Positions 6,263 through 7,319 of a stretch of 7,319 bases of DNA are shown in pieces. The notes beneath the pieces are model-generated. The model saw only the letters and a list, made by a program, of their open reading frames with translations, made no database searches and was not told the DNA's origin. The position numbers were made by a program, and so were the translations under genes. The stretch covers positions 1 through 7,319 of the forward strand of contig JAICJK010000113.1 of NCBI GenBank assembly GCA_025928415.1, given 5' to 3'. The DNA is from Solirubrobacteraceae bacterium (GTDB lineage Bacteria; Actinomycetota; Thermoleophilia; Solirubrobacterales; Solirubrobacteraceae). Each line of letters opens with the position of its first letter. The stretch's first letter is position 1.

Positions 6263-7319
6263 GTGAAGGCGGCATCGGCGCGCCGGCCGGCGCGGCGCCG
6301 GCGGCCGGCGAGCTCGAGCACATCGGCGTGGGCATGCTCGGCTACGCGTTCATGGGCAAGGCGCACGCCAACGCGCTCAGGACGCTGGCCTACATGACCT
6401 GGCCGCCGCCCTACGTGCCCGATCTCGTCGCGGTGGCCGGTCGCAACGAGGCGGGGGTGGCCGAGGCGGCGCGGCGCTACGGCTTCGAGCGCGCGGTCAC
6501 CGACTGGCGCGAGCTCGTCGACGACCCGCGCGTCCAGGTCTTCGACAACGTCGCGCCCAACGGCCTGCACGGCGAGCCGACGATCGCGGCCGCCGAGGCG
6601 GGCAAGCACGTCATCTGCGAGAAGCCGCTCGGGCGCGACGCCGGCGAGGCCCACGAGATCTGGCAGCGCACGCGCGCCGCCGGCGTCAAGCACCTGTGCG
6701 CGTTCAACTACCGCTTCGTCCCCGCGGTGCGGCTCGCGCGCGAGATGATCGAGGCCGGCGAGCTGGGCGAGATCCGCCACTTCCGCGGCAGCTACCTGCA
6801 GGACTGGCTCGCCGACCCGGCCACGCCCGTGAGCTGGCGGCTGCAGGCCGGCGACGCGGGGTCGGGCGCGCTGGGCGACATCGGCGCCCACGTCATCGAC
6901 CTCGCGCGCTACCTGGTCGGCGAGATCGCGTCGGTGAGCGCGCTCACGCGGACGTTCGTCGGCGACCGGCCCGGCGGCCGCGTCAGCGTCGACGACGCGT
7001 TCGCGTCGATCGTCGCCTTCGAAGGCGGCGCGGCCGGGACGATCGAGGCCTCGCGCTTCGCCGTCGGGCGCAAGAACGCGCTGACCTGGGAGATCAACGG
7101 CGCCAAGGGCTCGATCCGCTTCGACCTCGAGCGCCTCAACGAGCTGCAGGTCCACCTCGCGGGCTCGTCGCCCGGGGCGCGCGCGCAGGGCTTCCGCACC
7201 GTCCTGGTCTCAGAGCCCGACCACCCGTTCTGGGCGCACTGGTGGCCGCAGGGGCACATCATCGGCTGGGAGCACACCTTCGTGCACGAGCTGCACCACT
7301 TCCTCACGGCGATCCGCAC
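6259..7319 (+). CDS. Gfo/Idh/MocA family NAD(P)-dependent sugar dehydrogenase (3' end outside window)
   Basis: This is a cytoplasmic oxidoreductase of the glucose-fructose oxidoreductase/inositol dehydrogenase type; 353 residues are visible and perhaps 30-40 are missing. The start is GTG at 6259, overlapping the previous stop as GTGA. It is the only in-frame start before the first beta strand, and it gives a 20-residue Ala/Gly/Pro-rich leader. The Rossmann motif is [17 protein letters not shown] (21-37), with Ala30 replacing the middle glycine, as is common in this family. Next come [12 protein letters not shown], with the catalytic-type Lys at 122 in EKP, and FNYRFVPAV (149-157). YLQDW is at 179-183. 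[19 protein letters not shown] holds D207 and H211, the usual catalytic and substrate-binding pair. [21 protein letters not shown] is the typical late sheet of the C-terminal domain. From memory, the closest described type is levoglucosan dehydrogenase, sharing the FMGKAH, YLQDW, SGALGDI-HVID and LARYLVGE segments. Inositol or other sugar dehydrogenase activity remains possible. Confidence 0.93.
   Translation, partial: MSEGGIGAPAGAAPAAGELEHIGVGMLGYAFMGKAHANALRTLAYMTWPPPYVPDLVAVAGRNEAGVAEAARRYGFERAVTDWRELVDDPRVQVFDNVAPNGLHGEPTIAAAEAGKHVICEKPLGRDAGEAHEIWQRTRAAGVKHLCAFNYRFVPAVRLAREMIEAGELGEIRHFRGSYLQDWLADPATPVSWRLQAGDAGSGALGDIGAHVIDLARYLVGEIASVSALTRTFVGDRPGGRVSVDDAFASIVAFEGGAAGTIEASRFAVGRKNALTWEINGAKGSIRFDLERLNELQVHLAGSSPGARAQGFRTVLVSEPDHPFWAHWWPQGHIIGWEHTFVHELHHFLTAIR

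Noticed and set aside
5216..7155. Antisense frames of 283 and 346 codons opposite the TIM-barrel and dehydrogenase genes
   Set aside because: They are rich in Val, Asp, Glu, Arg and Ala in the way that codon-aligned antisense of GC-rich genes produces. No domain is recognisable, and the + strand genes have clear catalytic motifs.

Overview
The window is very GC-rich (about three quarters G+C by eye), with strong G/C bias at third codon positions, GTG starts alongside ATG, and tightly packed genes. This and the gene types fit a high-GC actinobacterium. A soil Thermoleophilia/Solirubrobacterales member (Conexibacter or Solirubrobacter type) is my best guess, but that is an inference from style and not from a marker gene.

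Layout, left to right. (1) The 3' two thirds of an hrpA-type ATP-dependent RNA helicase gene runs in from the left edge on the + strand; the helicase core lies outside the window. (2) Only 13 bases later, a 12-helix CynX/NimT-type MFS transporter follows on the + strand. (3) A 14-helix DHA2 (EmrB/QacA-type) drug-efflux MFS transporter is encoded on the - strand, and its 3' end overlaps the 3' end of the first transporter by 26 bases. (4) A 151-base divergent intergenic region holds the likely promoters for the efflux gene (leaderless GTG start) and for the next operon, plus a perfect 12-base palindrome. (5) A + strand operon begins with a sugar phosphate isomerase/epimerase-like TIM-barrel protein. 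It is translationally coupled (GTGA overlap) to a Gfo/Idh/MocA NAD(P)-dependent sugar dehydrogenase, which runs off the right edge.

The last two genes form the functional unit of most interest. A metal-dependent TIM-barrel enzyme paired with a Gfo/Idh/MocA dehydrogenase is the typical core of pathways that oxidise a sugar, glycoside, anhydrosugar or inositol to a keto intermediate and then isomerise, eliminate or hydrate it. The dehydrogenase resembles the levoglucosan dehydrogenase type as I recall it, so catabolism of an anhydrosugar or glycoside by oxidation and elimination is a reasonable hypothesis. The substrate cannot be fixed from sequence alone. The helicase and the two transporters look like ordinary housekeeping and accessory genes with no evident link to that operon. 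I saw no RNA gene, CRISPR array, insertion sequence or prophage signal, and no gene-free stretch over 300 bases.
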